Below, piece after piece: positions 45,645 through 57,992 of a stretch of DNA of 64,000 nt. The first letter of the stretch is position 1. Every line of letters begins with the position of its first letter. The translations under genes were made by a program, and so were the position numbers. Location: positions 1 through 64,000 of the forward strand of contig JAYWVB010000020.1 in assembly GCA_039881045.1 (NCBI GenBank). Reading direction: 5' to 3'. Origin of the DNA: Chaetomium olivaceum. Its lineage: Eukaryota; Ascomycota; Sordariomycetes; Sordariales; Chaetomiaceae. Below the pieces are notes generated by a model. It ran no database searches and was not told the origin of the DNA. It saw nothing but the letters and a program-made list of their open reading frames with translations.

Positions 45645-47188
45645 ATGGCCAACGCCAAACGCAAAGCACACCACAAAAGCCGCATGGGTAAGAGACACTT
45701 CCGTCATTTTACGTGACGTAATTCATCACAGCATGGTGGCAACTAACTCCCCTTGTGTACTTACTTCTATTCATGCAAGCAACATTTTCTATAACGTACT
45801 CACAAGATCATTAATACTACATAGGCTGCAAGAACTGCAAGGCTCGGAAAATCAAGGTGAGCATCGGTCGTGTGCAATGCTAGGCACGGGGACCGGCACT
45901 AACACTCGGCGGCGTCTCGGTGTAGTGTGACGAGAAGAAGCCATCATGTTCGAACTGCACGCGGCGCCAGGTAGACTGCGACTTCTGCGCGCTCGGAACA
46001 CCGCAGCCGGGCGTGTCTCCCACGGGCCTGAATATCACGGATCTAGAACTGCTGCATAACTACACGACCACCACCTACCTGACTCTATCGGAAAGCCCAG
46101 TACGTCCGTCTCCGACCTCGCTTCCCATCCAGCCTCGGGGGTACTTGAGGACCTGGTGTGAGTATCCCTAGAAACGACACCCCAAGCTGACAACTTCCCC
46201 AACCCCTATTCCAAACAGGTCATCAGGGAATTCTACCGAAACACCGTGGTGCAGGTGGGATTTGAGTGCGACTACATCATGCGGGGCGTATTGGCTATAT
46301 CGGGTCTTCACCTCGCCCATCACCGTCAGCCCATGCGCGACCACTACCTCGCCGCGGCCATCCGTCACCACCAGGCCGCTTCACAGGCCGCCATTCCCCT
46401 CGTGCTAGATGCAACGCCCGAGAACGCGCAGATGCTATTCCTCTTCTCGGCCTTGACAACTTACTACGGTGGGTCCTCACGTTTCCGCTGCCTCCATTCC
46501 AGTTCCCCTTTCCACAAGACCGCCCCTTATATACTGTCAATAACGAACTTTAACACGCCACGTATTGTCCCCTACAGCGCTCGGCTGGCCACGCAAATTA
46601 GACGACACCCTTTTCCTCCAAGAGAACGCGGGCTTCCCGGACTGGGTGTACTTGCTACGCGGCACCAAGGGCTTTATCGAGTTGGCCGGGGTGCCGACCT
46701 CGGGCCCGCTGGCGCCGTTGTTCGCGCACTCGACGGCCCGCTTCATGCTGCGTGAGGGCCCTGAGGCGTCCGACTCGTCCGCGCACGCCGCGTTGGCCGA
46801 GCTGGAGGAGGTCATGGCGCAGCGGCCGCTGGAAGACGAGGCGTTGAGGGGGGTCTACTCGCTGGCCATCGCCGAGCTGAAGAAGTCGTTTGGTCAGGCC
46901 GAGGCGTGTGTGGGTAGGTATGAGATGGCGGATGCTTTTATCTGGGTGTTTCTGATGGCCGAAGACTTGTTGCCGCTGTTGCGGACGCCGACGCGGGAGG
47001 CCGTGGCCATTTTTGCCTTTTTCTGTGTGTTGCTGAAGAAGCTGGACGGCCACTGGTGGATGCAGGGTTGGGGCGGGCATCTCATCGCCCACGCGTACAA
47101 CCTGCTGGACGATGAGGGCCGGTTGTGGATTCACTGGGCCGTAGCGGAGATCGGCTGGGTGCCCCCGTCGGCTACAGGACGCTTGTGA
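45645..47188 (+). CDS. Zn2Cys6 transcription factor, UPC2-like (one frame break)
   Basis: Five exons. Exon 1 (45645-45687) and exon 2 (45825-45856) encode MANAKRKAHHKSRMGCKNCKARKIK, here quoted only as its start and end words MANAKRKA and CKNCKARKIK. Exon 3 (from 45926) completes the cluster with CDEKKPSCSNCTRRQVDC. Two introns thus sit inside the DNA-binding domain. LELLHNYTTTTYLTLSE and YIMRGVLAISGLHLAHH follow, words typical of sterol-uptake-control-like regulators, then helical regulatory sequence to HWAVAEIGW. Near 46105 the frame must shift by one base (C-run) to pass through SDLASHPASGVLEDL. Introns at about 46160-46219 and 46469-46577 join cleanly. A nuclear activator of sterol or drug-response genes is inferred from the family. 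Confidence 0.8.
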
Positions 47189-47426
47189 GACGGCGACGGT
47201 GTCCACGCATGTGCTGCGACTCTCAGGCCACGCCATTCACTGCTGTATTATCAGTATTTTGTACGATTTTCGTGTCTTATTATATTATAATGTATGTTCT
47301 CCTGTTAATGTATGCACGACCTCCTCCTCCTCCTCCTCCTCCTCCTCCTCCTCCTCCTCGTCATTCGAATCCCCTCGGCGTTTCTCATCTATTCCTTCAT
47401 CACCAAGCTGCACCCGCCCCCGCCCT
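47189..47426. repeat. Short intergenic spacer with a (CTC)n run
   Basis: A CTC trinucleotide run at 47322-47359 lies between the convergent regulator and rhamnosidase genes. No gene. Confidence 0.7.
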
Positions 47427-49947
47427 TTACTTTCTTGACTGCACAATGGTGATCTTGGAGCCCCCCTTAACCCTCAGAGTTGTGCCGTTGACAACAGAAC
47501 CGTTCACGGTGAACTTGGACTGGCCTGCCGGAACCAACAACGGGGATGGAAGAGCCACCGTCCCCGTAGTGCCCGCGGGGGCCTCGACAGACATGGACAG
47601 GAGGGTTCCACAGAACTTCCAGCTCACATGGAGAGTGCCTCGAGGGGTGGGCACTTTGCCCTGAGCATAGCTGAGACCAAGAGTCTGGGGGGAAACTGCC
47701 CACTCAACCCAGCCAGGCTTGGTGGGCTGGGCACCGAGCACGAAACGGCTCAGCTCGGCCGTCGGACCCGCAGCCCATGCATGGCAGAGGCTCGTATGAA
47801 CCCCGAAGGCGGGGCGGCCGGACGCGTCCAGCGTCTCCCAGAAACAGCCCGTGTAGTTGGCGTTGTTGACATCGGCCATCGGCGCCCACAGCGTGTCGAG
47901 CAGCTCCCGGGCAGCGTTGACGTTTTGAGAGGCGAGGGCGGCGCGGAGATGGTATGCCGAGGCGAAAGGGCTGATGTATCGCTGGAAGCCGTGTTGGATA
48001 ACACCTGGGGAGAAGGCTAGCGGGCCTTTGGGCGTGGCGAGCTCTCTCGAGAGGGTCGACAGGATGGTGTCAGACGAGTGCGATGGGTTCAGGTTGACGT
48101 GAGCAAGAAGAGCGATGGCGTTGGAGTCTTGGCCAAACCCGTCCCGGATGTCTTGCGAGTAGACGTATGCACCCAGCTCGTCACTCCAGAGGTGCTCGTC
48201 GATGGCTGCTCGTAGCGCAGCGAGACGGCTCTTGTATACAGCGACGTCAACACCGGCATCGGCCAAGAGCACGGCGGTTTCTTGGAGCGAGTAAGCATAG
48301 AGGACGTTAAACTTGGTGACAACTCCGGACTGGGCAGGGTCATAGTAGTTCCAGTCTCCGCCGAAGGTGGCATCGCTAAGGTTGAACAAGCCGCTGGGCA
48401 GGGTTTGCGAGTGTGACCAGTCGAGCATTCTCACAACCCTAGGTGCCCACTCCGAGGCGAAGGCGAGATCACCGGTGTGCATGTACGTCTGGGAGACGGC
48501 CGTGAGCAAGTTCCACGAGTACCCTATCAGGCCTGTGATGTTGACGTTCAGAGGAGTGGAAAGGGGTTGTTGCTGTATCTTGACCGTGGGTGTGAAAAAG
48601 CCGGGCGCGACTTGAACCGATGCGAAGAGCTTAAGGGCACCTTCTACGAACTCGAGTCCATGGGTGGAGGTAAAAGCGGCAGAGCCGGCAACGTCAAGGT
48701 CACCAGCGTATGCGATGCGGTCTCGGCGTGAGCCGTCAACGGACACAGGCAGAGGGTTGGTACCCAGCAGAAAGTCGTCGAGGCAGGTCTTGTCGGTCAG
48801 GGGGTGTTGGTAGGTGACGGAGCCCGCAGGGCTCGTTGCGACGAGGTCTCTAAAGACAGCCTTGTGACCAAAAGAAGCCCCAAGGCCGTAGGAGCCATAG
48901 AACTTGGAGTACTGGCTAAACTCGAGCACCAGTCCGCCGTTGATACTGACGGCAATGTCGTTCATGGCAACTTCGACGTGCACCGCGTGCCAACTGTCAA
49001 GCGCTAGGGCCACGTTGGACGGCACTGTAGCTTTGGTGATCTCGGCATCCTCGGTTGTAGACCCGAGGTAGGCGGCAATGGTCCTTGATCTGACATCAAC
49101 GGATATGTAGATTGCCGAGTTAAGAGTGTCAGACAGCACGCTGAAGCCGAAACCGCCAACCAGCGGCTTGACCTTGAAGTCGAGGTTGTAGGCCGTACTG
49201 GTGACGGCAACCAAGCCCCCGTTGGCCTGGGGTGCAAGACTGTCGATCACAGCACCCTCGCTGGTGATGTCCCAAAACTCAGGAGAGGAGTGTTTGGGAA
49301 TTTCAGTCAGTTGGATGGTTCTAGCGCCGACGGCCCAGATATCTGTAATGGAGCGGTCGGAGCACTTGAACGACCCCGGCAGTTTGGTAATTGGAGTCGT
49401 GTGGGTGGTCGGGATCACGCCAACGTTCTGCAGCGTCAGCTCACCGGGCGAAGATGGATTCAGTTTCTGGTACCGAAAGCCCCCCTGAACATGGCGATGG
49501 GTAAACTGGCCGGGGGCATCGATGTAGTAGCGGTTTATGCGGTACGTGTCCATGGCTGCGGCTAGCGGAATCGGACCATCTCCCTGATGGAGTAGAGAAC
49601 CAAAGGTTAGCTTCCGGCTCGGGAGGTGAATGCGTTGAGAGGGTATTAGGGATAGTAGGGACATGGCGTACCATATAATCATCCAAACCGGCTTTGCTTT
49701 CTGAGTACGTGATCTCGACAACCAGCGCATTGCCCATGACGCTCACAACCTCGAAGGACGGAATACCCTCGATGTTGGCCCCGTAATCGAGGACACGAAT
49801 GCCGCCCTGTGTTGTACTTGACGATAAAACGATCGGCCCATCTTGCGCCGTGATCAACCGAGGGTCTGCTTGAGGCGAATGTGGGTGTGACCGAGTAACA
49901 GCAGCCCCTGCAATGGCTGCTAGGCCTAGACATATCAACTCGATCAT
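47427..49947 (-). CDS. GH78-type alpha-L-rhamnosidase, secreted
   Basis: Two exons (49947-49672 and 49583-47427) encode an intact 810-residue enzyme. I chose the start at 49947 because MIELICLGLAAIAGAAV is a clean signal peptide. The order is an N-terminal beta domain, a LamG/jelly-roll-like insert (AIYISVDVRSRTIAAYLG to ASFGHKAVFRDL), and the (alpha/alpha)6 catalytic barrel starting at SVDGSRRDRIAYAGDLDVAG. The Asp and Arg-Asp-Arg of that word are the family's substrate-binding and acid positions. Later barrel words are GGDWNYYDPAQSG, YSQDIRDGFGQDSNA and NNANYTGCFWETLDASGRP. The C-terminal beta domain follows. It removes terminal L-rhamnose from pectin or plant glycosides outside the cell. 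Confidence 0.9.
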
Positions 49948-50860
49948 CTCGTGGTCGAGTTGATGTTGCAGTTGCAGCAAGCGTGATGTGAGAGGAAGAG
50001 CTGCTACCGGAATGGAAAGCTCGAAGCTGAAAATGAAAGACGGATGCTATCAAAGACGTTCGGGGGTTGGACTGGAGAGCTTGTTAATAAATACGTGGGC
50101 GTATTACGTACGTAGCATTTTGAATAGGGGGTTCCTTCGGCATCTCGTGCATTCAGGTTCAAGGCGGATGGAGATTTGAAGCCTCCTGGGCTGATGGTTG
50201 ATCCAGCATTCGCGTCATTCCCGAGGCAGAGTTGATGCCAACCATGTCATGGGCAAACGAAGGACCAACAGTTTCACTCGTCGCACCGGACCTAGCCATA
50301 CGACAAGATCGAGTTGAATGGGGCATGTCTTTGTTTCTGTCCGGGGTTATCCGTGCGAACACATTGCTCTAACTGTCCGTATACTGCGTAACCTGCGTGA
50401 CGATGAGCTCGGCGCAGCGGTCGTCAAGATGTTCAGGGGCAAGGCACACGGAAGGTGCCGAGCATGAGGACAAGGGATGAATGATGAAACTCGGTAGTGG
50501 AGATACAACAACCGGAGATGCAATTTTAGCGGCTGGGGCGAGTGGAGGAGCAGGCTGTGTTTTGCAAGGGGGCTCGGCTTGCTGTGGTGAAGCTTGTCAG
50601 TTTCGTTTAGCCTCGTTTAGCCGTATTCTTTCCGATTCTCATCAAGAACGGAGCGGTAGCAGACATGACACTGCACCCTGTCATGATATCAAAAACCAAA
50701 ACGCAAGAGCCTTGCTCTGTCCGACACAGTCTTGACTGGCAACTCGTCCGTGCTGCAATGCACTGAAGCAGGTGAGGGCTTGTGGGAGTGAGGGAATCGG
50801 CATGTGTTTTAGAAGGGGTGAGAAAAAGAAAGAACATGTGCTTCTCTAAATGTGTGTGTG

Positions 50861-50957
50861 TGAGTGGGTGAGTGGGTGAGTGGGTGAGTGGGTGAGTGGG
50901 TGAGTGGGTGAGTGGGTGAGTGGGTGAGTGGGTGAGTGGGTGAGTGAGTGGGTGGGT
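50861..50957. repeat. Simple repeat, 8-base unit GAGTGGGT
   Basis: About eleven near-perfect copies of an 8-base unit, preceded by a short (TG)n run. Confidence 0.95.
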
Positions 50958-51404
50958 GTCACTTCCCATCTACTCTACTTTTTCGTGTTTGATCAGATGG
51001 TGTATACCATGGAAGATGGCACTTGTGGGCTGTCATCTGTTTCACCTGCGCTGGCAAGCCATCTCTGCAGATCATGGCCACGAGAACTGCGAGTGCAGTG
51101 AGACGTGTCTGAAGCTAATGCTATCTCACCTGTGAGTGTACTGATGACTCCAAGTTGTGTCAGCAAGGCAACTAGCAAAACCCTCACTGCTCTTCCTGTC
51201 TTGGAAGCATGTGTGCAAGACGGGCGTGGCGGTTTGAGCAATGTTCTTAGCTGAAGACAGACTGAAAAGCGTTTTCCATATTGGCTGCCGTGTCAGAAGC
51301 GCTCACTTCTCAGGTTCAGAGAGCAGAGCCTGCAAGGAAGCTTCGTACCGCCTGAGTGTTGTTTCCGTAAGTCTTGTGCTTGACAGACGAGGTGACGGTT
51401 GTCA

Positions 51405-52345
51405 TGCCAGTGAGTGCCGTACATGCAAATGAATGTCATGTAAGTGAGTGTCATGCAACTGAGTGCCATAACACCAAGTGTCTTGCAGGAGCAAATGAGT
51501 ACCATGCAAGTGAGTGTCGTGCGAGTGGGTGTGTCATGCAGCAAGTGCCATGCAACTGAGGGAGTGTCATGCAACTGAGTGTATGGTGAGTGCAATGCAT
51601 GTGTGTTTAATGCAGTGAGTGAGTGTCACGCAAGCGCGTGTGTCATGTAGCAGGTGCTATGCTAGTGATACAGATTGGATCCCCCCTCCTTCCCAGAGAG
51701 TTCAGGCCCAAAGCTATTGAGCAAATGCAAGTGAGTGCCATGGAAGCAGTGAGTGACATGTAAGTGAGTTTCATGCGACAGAGTGTCGTGCAGGACAAGT
51801 AAGTGTCATGCAAGTGAGTGTGTCATGCAGCAAGCATCATGTAAGTGAGAGACCTTTTCCTTCCCAGAGAGTTCAAGTGTCGAAGCTTTTGAGTGTCATG
51901 CAAGTGCGTGCCATGCAAGCAAGTGAGAGCCATGCAAGTCAGTGGCATGCAGCAAGGCAAGTGAGTGCGAGTGCCATGCAACTGAGTGTCATGCAAGTGA
52001 CTGCCGTGCAGCAAGTGATTGCTATGTCGGTGAGTGTCAGGCAAGTGACTACTATGCTAGTGACTGCCGTGCAGCAGGTAAGTGCGAGTGCCATGCAAAT
52101 GAAGTGAGTGGCATGCCAGTGAGTGCTATGCAAGAGTGCCATGTAAGTGACTGCTCTGCCGGTGAGTGTCATGCAAGTGACTCCCATGCAAGTGATTGCC
52201 ATGCACCCGACTGTCATGCAACTGACTGCCATGAAAGTGCATTCCATGCCAGTGAGTGTCGCGCAGCAAGTGCAAGAGAGTGCCATGTAACTGAGTGACA
52301 TGCAACTGAATGCCATGCAAGTGAGTGCCGTGCGTGAGAGGCCCC
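51405..52345. repeat. Degenerate minisatellite, about 15-base unit (CATGCAAGTGAGTGC-like)
   Basis: Roughly 940 bases dominated by variants of a 15-base unit such as GCCATGCAAGTGAGT and GTCATGCAACTGAGT. Because 15 is a multiple of three, frames stay open and would encode Cys/His pentapeptides (ECHAS, DCHAT); I regard these as artefacts. A cassette beginning CTTCCCAGAGA is embedded or adjacent at about 51689, 51859 and 52351. Confidence 0.88.
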
Positions 52346-54555
52346 TTCTCCTTCCCAGAGATTCCAAGCCTCAGAAGCTTCCAGTCAGTGTGCACTGCGT
52401 CCATTCTGTGAATAAGGTCAGGAAGGACCGTTGGCACATGGTCAGGGGACCAGATGCTGAGCTGGCAGGCGTCGCACATCTCAGCAGCAATGTGGGACAT
52501 GGGCTCATGACAACCTGAAGTAGCCAGAAGGTCAGTCGCATGTGGTTGATGGCCATGATTGCATGCCCCGTCTAGAAGCATCCATGAGCGTTCGGTGAGA
52601 CTGGTCAGAGATGAAAAGTAAAACACAGAAAGGAAACAGTTCCTAGCATGATGGTTGCGCAACGTCACAAGTGCCTGCACTCCGAGCTCCAATGACAATG
52701 ACGGTGAGTGATGACCAAGGCAGTAATGACCACGGTAGTAAATGCGAAGATCAACTTTGGTCTGCCACCTGACTGCTCGTGTAGGAATGGAGGGTGGTGA
52801 ATGGACTTGCATTGACAGCAACTTGCGGAGAGAAAGGTTTGCGATGCTGTGAAGAAAGCTGGAAAGGAAGAAGAGATTTTGATGGCCAAGACAAGAAAGA
52901 AATTGAGAAGATGGAATACTGGGAGGTCGCTTGTTGAAAAATGAGTTGTGGTTGCGTTGATCTCCGATGGCGCCCCCCAGAGCAAACTCGCCCAACACAA
53001 AACCACCATGCCAGGACAGACTCAAAAAGAAGCTGTCAGAGATTAAGAGACTCTGTCCATCCATCGCCAGCTCTAGGGAGCCGCTCCCGATGTACCCTCA
53101 TGGAGGAACCTGTGAATAGGGGTAGTAGAGCGGATCTTTTTCACATACAAAATCATGGCCTGTGGACTAACAGAAGGGCCAGATCGGTACTTAGGCTCGG
53201 AGAACCGGAGAATAGATGACGCGCTTCAGTTAACAAGTCTGGGAAAGACCAGAGAAGAGTGTCAAGCAACTGTGCCTTCCTGGCCCGAGTCTGTCCCTGA
53301 GGCGTTCGTTCCTAAGGCGTTCCTAAGGCGCACAACTACGTCACCATCAGGTGTATCAGCCTTTCATCTCAGACTTGAGGCACAGAATGAGTCAATACCG
53401 CATTCAGTGAACTTGGGAGCAATGGCAGGTTCAGGGGGGGACATCAGAGATGGTCATGCATGCCCCCCCTTACCCTGAGAATCAACATCACTCAAACTGG
53501 AGAGGCCACCTTCATGCAATCAATGTCAATCAGCACAGTCATGCGAAAATTGACCTCTGTGTCTGAAGTCTCTTGCAGTTGCTGAGCATTCACAACAACA
53601 CAGCTGTGCAGGTGCTTTATCCATGCTTCAAAACCGACAAGCTGTCTTCAGAGTACCTTTGAATAAAGCGAAAAGGCCATTCATCCCAACACTGACAGTC
53701 AACTCATCAATCAAGATCAACCTGCATTCATATTCCTGACTCACCATGCTCCAGATCAATTACTCTCTCAACACTTGAGCGAAACTGATGTCCCAGTTGC
53801 CACATTGATTGCCTCATGCAGGGCCACTTCATGGCCATCAGCTGCATGATACCTAGCAGGTCAAGTGGACACGCCAGACTCACCTTCGGGTGGTGTTTTC
53901 TCCAACATGAAGAATAATCCCTTGAAACCTGAATTTTCTCTTTGGCAACATCCTAAATGTCACCCTATCACCAGGCATGGAATGATGCCCACGTGAAATT
54001 CAATGTGTTGGGGGAACAGGGGATGGAGAGTCGGCCTAATGAAACATGAAATCCAACCGGTTTCCCAGCATCAATTACATTCTGATTTTCAAAACGTTGA
54101 GTCTGCGAAGGTCAAGTTATGAGGCCGTTGGCCAGATAATAAAAGACTGTATGGTTGGTGCCGAGACATGTCAGACATCTCGGTGTCTAATTCGGTGATG
54201 GGTAAAAAGGAGAAGATGAGTGCAACGCCTCACCTTGATCCTTTCTTCCATTGTACGACGTTGTCGTGTCTAGTGATTGACAGCCTGATGCCGCTACAGA
54301 CACCGAGAGTGGCTATACACTCGGATCGTCGAATCCAACCGCCACCCCTCGCATCCCACATCGACCAGAGTGATTCGTCAGACTGACATGTCAGATGAGG
54401 CATGATCGAACTCTGCGCCACAGCACTGCCGACAGGGCCGACCAATCCCACCTCGATCGTGTAAAAGTGACGAAATATCCATCTATTAAACATGCCTGGC
54501 CCTTCTGAAAACTTCACGCAAACACCATAAGCCCAAATCCATTCTAAGATGCGCC

Positions 54556-56956
54556 ATGTCGTCCTCCGGCACACCCCTTCCCGTTCCCCCGGCATATGCC
54601 GAGGTTGACAATGATACGAACCTTTCCTCTGCGTTTGAGAAGCTTTCCCTATCCAACAGTCCATCGGACCCAACACCCGAGACATGCCTCGCCCACCTCA
54701 AGTTGCTCTTTGCCATCCAGGAAATGAAAGAAGATGTGGGCTACACGGACGGCCTTTGGGGCCTGTGGGATAGCCGTGCCGGGCCCCTTGATCACGAGCA
54801 GTCAGTACAGAGTGTCGAGGGAAAAATGCAGGATCAGCAACTCCAAATCCTCAGTCAGCTTCGAGAGAAGCGTTGGGCTCTATTTGCTGCAAGAGCCGTG
54901 GAGAGATACAGGGCGTGGTGGAGACTGTTTGGCGGAAGACCACTTCGGGAGCAGGACATGATGGTACAGAATTCAACCGCCTACGTTGAGTTTCCAAGTT
55001 CCGTAGGCTCCGAGGGAATCGAGTGGAAGGAAGAGATGCTGCCGCCACTTGGTTTGTGCCGCCCGGAATTCATACCCAGCACCATATTGAGAAGCTGTTC
55101 CGCTAACCTGTCACATAGATGTCTTGATGGTCTGGCACACGCATATGCTCAACCCGCGCGCCTTTCTTGAAGACTGCATGCTGGGCGGCTTACGCGGCTT
55201 CTGGTCAAACGGCATGCCATGGCATCTTATCAATGCCGCCATCACCACCTCCTTTGCCTACAACGTCAACCCCGCCTGCAAGACGTCCTGGACTGCCCTT
55301 ACCGGTCTGGCCTGGTCAAACACTGACGACCCCCTGACCATCACCATCCCCTGCCCCCGATGTGCTACCAACCTCCAGGTCCCTTGGACAACCTGCTCCC
55401 GCCCCTCCACCCACCCTTTCGACGGCATCCCCGACCTCATCGGCACCGGCTACGGCGATGGAAACCTGCAACATCACTGCATCACCTGCCTAACCACTCT
55501 CAACAAACCTCTCCTATGCGTGGCCAAATTCATCAACGACGTCAACTGCCTTCTCAACCCCGCCATCAACCGCCCCATGCCCGGAACGCTCCTCGACCAC
55601 CGCGACGGAAAGCCCCCTCTGTCACCCGCCCCATCATCATGGAGCGCCGAACCGCTAGCCACGTTCCCCAACCGACTCATCAAGAAACGCAACGACAACC
55701 CCAAGAGGCAAGTCACCGGACTGATCGCTGGCAACGCGCAGCCCACCATGAACGACGTGCGAGACCGGATCGGGAAGATGGTCCGGCGCAACGGCTCCGG
55801 GGCCGGCTCGGGCATCTACGTCCGCAAGATGATGGCGCGGTACTGGGCCAACCACAGCCCCTTCGCGCTGGACCTGTGCGCGGCCGTCATGAGGCAGGGG
55901 GTGTTTGTCGAGAAGATGCACAAGATCGACTGGCTGCATAGTCCCGCGGCGAGGGCTACTATGGAGCGACTGGTGGGGAAATATCACCGCTTCTTTGACA
56001 TCATGGCAAAATATCCGCACTGCGTCGCGGTGCCGACGCTGGATATCGACCTGGCATGGCACACGCACCAGCTCAGCCCGGGAGCGTATTACCAGTATTC
56101 GGTGGCCAAGACGGAGAAGTTTATTGACCATGACGATAAGATCGATGAGGACGCCCTGAGTGCCCATTTTTCGTGGACGAGTAAAGGGTATCAGGACATG
56201 TTTGGGGAGGTGTACAGCGAGTGCACATGCTGGTATTGTGAGGCCGTCCGGACAGCTGTGATCAATCCGATCGGTCAGCTGCTGGGTATTTCGACGCAGG
56301 AACAAGGTATTTATGCACTTACTCTTCTCCTCTTTTTCTTTTCCTTTACGTATGTGGACTGACACCACTGATGACTACTAGTTGCAGAGAAATTCCATGC
56401 CTCCGGACAAGCCCGTCTCCATCCCCCCGACAACTCGGCCCACATCTCAACACACAACTCGGTCAAGACGGTCCCGGACCTGACTATTGCCAAGCCACGC
56501 AGGGAGGTCATAGAACGTAGGATTGCCGAGCGCCATCGCAGGCGGATCGACGAGTCCTACGAAAAAGCCCGGAAACGCGCACAGTTGAAGGGGAGGACGA
56601 TCCCGCCCAAGGGCGAGTATTACACCCACTGGGGATTTCCATATGTGTACTACGGCCCCTACATATCCCCTACCTGGTACACGCCGGGGCTGTATGGTGG
56701 AGATTCTCCCGGTGAGATGGCTGGTTGTGGAGAGGGAGCAAGCGGGGCTTGCGCAGCTGGAACGGGCGGAGGGACGGTTGGGTCAGGGGGATGCAGCAGT
56801 TCAGGACTGGGTGGGGGAGTGGATGGGGGCAGTGGCGGTGGTAAGTTACCCTTTTTCTGCTATTTGATCTGAGATATCATTACATTGGTACTGACACGTA
56901 CTGCAGCTGGTGGAGGCTGTGGGAGTAGCGGTGGAGGTGGTGGTAGCGGAGGCTAG
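54556..56956 (+). CDS. DUF1399 / glycine-rich-domain (GRDP-like) protein
   Basis: Four exons (54556-55051, 55119-56306, 56382-56840, 56907-56956) encode an intact 730-residue protein. The first third includes LAHLKLLFAIQEMKEDVGYTD and an arginine/tryptophan helix. Two copies of the DUF1399 signature are present: DVLMVWHTHMLNPRAFLEDC and LDIDLAWHTHQLSPGAYYQY. Between them are cysteine pairs (CPRCATNL, CITCLTTL) that may bind metal. The C-terminus has a basic helix (EVIERRIAERHRRRIDESYEKAR) and a Gly/Ser/Cys-rich tail. Plant members are called GRDP; fungal ones are of unknown biochemical role. The HxH words may bind metal (inference). Confidence 0.88.
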
Positions 56957-57182
56957 ACTAGTCCAGGGGAGTACTGGGAGGTCATGTATTGAAAAAGGGT
57001 TGGAATCAATAGATGAGAAGTATACATAAGTCGTGCAGTAAAAGATGGCGAACCGGTGGGAGGGGAAGGCGTGTACAGTTCATTTGGCTGTGACAGAGCT
57101 GATGAGTAGTGACGAATACCCTGCCCAGCTCCAGAGTCCAGTCCTCGAATTATGTAGAAAAAGCCAGGCTACCTAGCCAGCT

Positions 57183-57972
57183 TTATTCATCCGGTAGGCG
57201 TGTTGTTGTCAGGTACGCGGTACCCTGCCGCAGGTAAGCAAAGAAACCATTGCCCTGGCTCGGGAGCCACTTAGTCCGGCTTGTCTGGATGAGTTCTCCA
57301 GCGCTGCTGTGGAATTGGATCTGAGGTTTCTCGCCCAACTGGTCCCAGGCCGGTTGCACCCACTCGCCGGGCAAATATCCTGCCCAGTATTCATCTCTCG
57401 TACTCCCCGCCACACACACAAATGACCGCCCGGTGCCATATTCCTTGACTTCCCAGCGCTCCCAACCAGTTCGCACCTCGAGGCCGGATTCTGTGGAGAA
57501 AGTGATGGGTTCGGCTCTGTTCTGTCCAGCTTGAGCTCCGGTGTAACCCATTCCACAGATGGTCGTGCTGTAGAAATATCGGGACTCGGCTCACTCGTAG
57601 CGTCGTTGGAAGTTAAAGGCTGGGGGTTGGATGATGGTGCTAGCAGTCGCCCACTGCCTAGAGAACCCGCGCTGGTGGTGTTGCCGACTGTCGGAATGGA
57701 CCCGTCGTCGAGGAGGATGGGCGAGGTTCTGGCGGGAACGGGATTCTCGTATGATGCGCGCAACAGCTCGTTGTCAGCACGGACATACTCCTCGTACGCC
57801 TCGCTCCCGATGAACTCGGTCTTATCTGCGTTCACGCGGGAGTGGACCACGATGTGTTGGCCCGCCTCTTTCATCGACTTGGTAGCTGCCGCGATAGATA
57901 CATGTCGGTGACCGTCGGAATCGCTGTCGTGGAGGCCGATTCTATGACTCAGAGGTCAGTTTAGATGACTTT
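57183..57972 (-). pseudogene. Unrecognised gene fragment abutting the LINE insertion, one frame break
   Basis: Two overlapping minus-strand frames belong together. The upstream part reads IGLHDSDSDGHRHVSIAAAT, MKEAGQHIVVHSR and EAYEEYVRADNELLRASYENP, then a Ser/Pro-rich linker. The downstream part, one frame over, reads GLEVRTGWERWEVKEYGTGR, AGYLPGEWVQPAWDQLG and ends TTTRLPDE at 57183. The switch is around 57480-57540. Upstream of the first words (near 57960) the frame closes just where the LINE begins, so the 5' end may have been cut off by the insertion, or a splice acceptor lies there. No family recognised. Confidence 0.5.
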
Positions 57973-57992
57973 CAAGTAGACTTGAGATAATT

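Larger units (their letters stand above)
49948..54555. other. Gene-poor 4.6 kb with minisatellites
   Basis: No supported gene. The long open frames inside 51.4-53.1 kb are by-products of tandem repeats whose unit is a multiple of three. 53.1-54.2 kb has few CpG and many TpG/CpA steps and may be an old element, which I cannot classify. Confidence 0.5.

Noticed and set aside
51942..52298. Open frame coding Cys/His pentapeptide repeats (ECHAS-like)
   Set aside because: It is a by-product of a 15-base minisatellite that leaves frames open on both strands; no start context or domain.
52126..53064. 312-residue minus-strand open frame
   Set aside because: Its C-terminal part overlaps the same minisatellite and the rest shows no family features or codon pattern.
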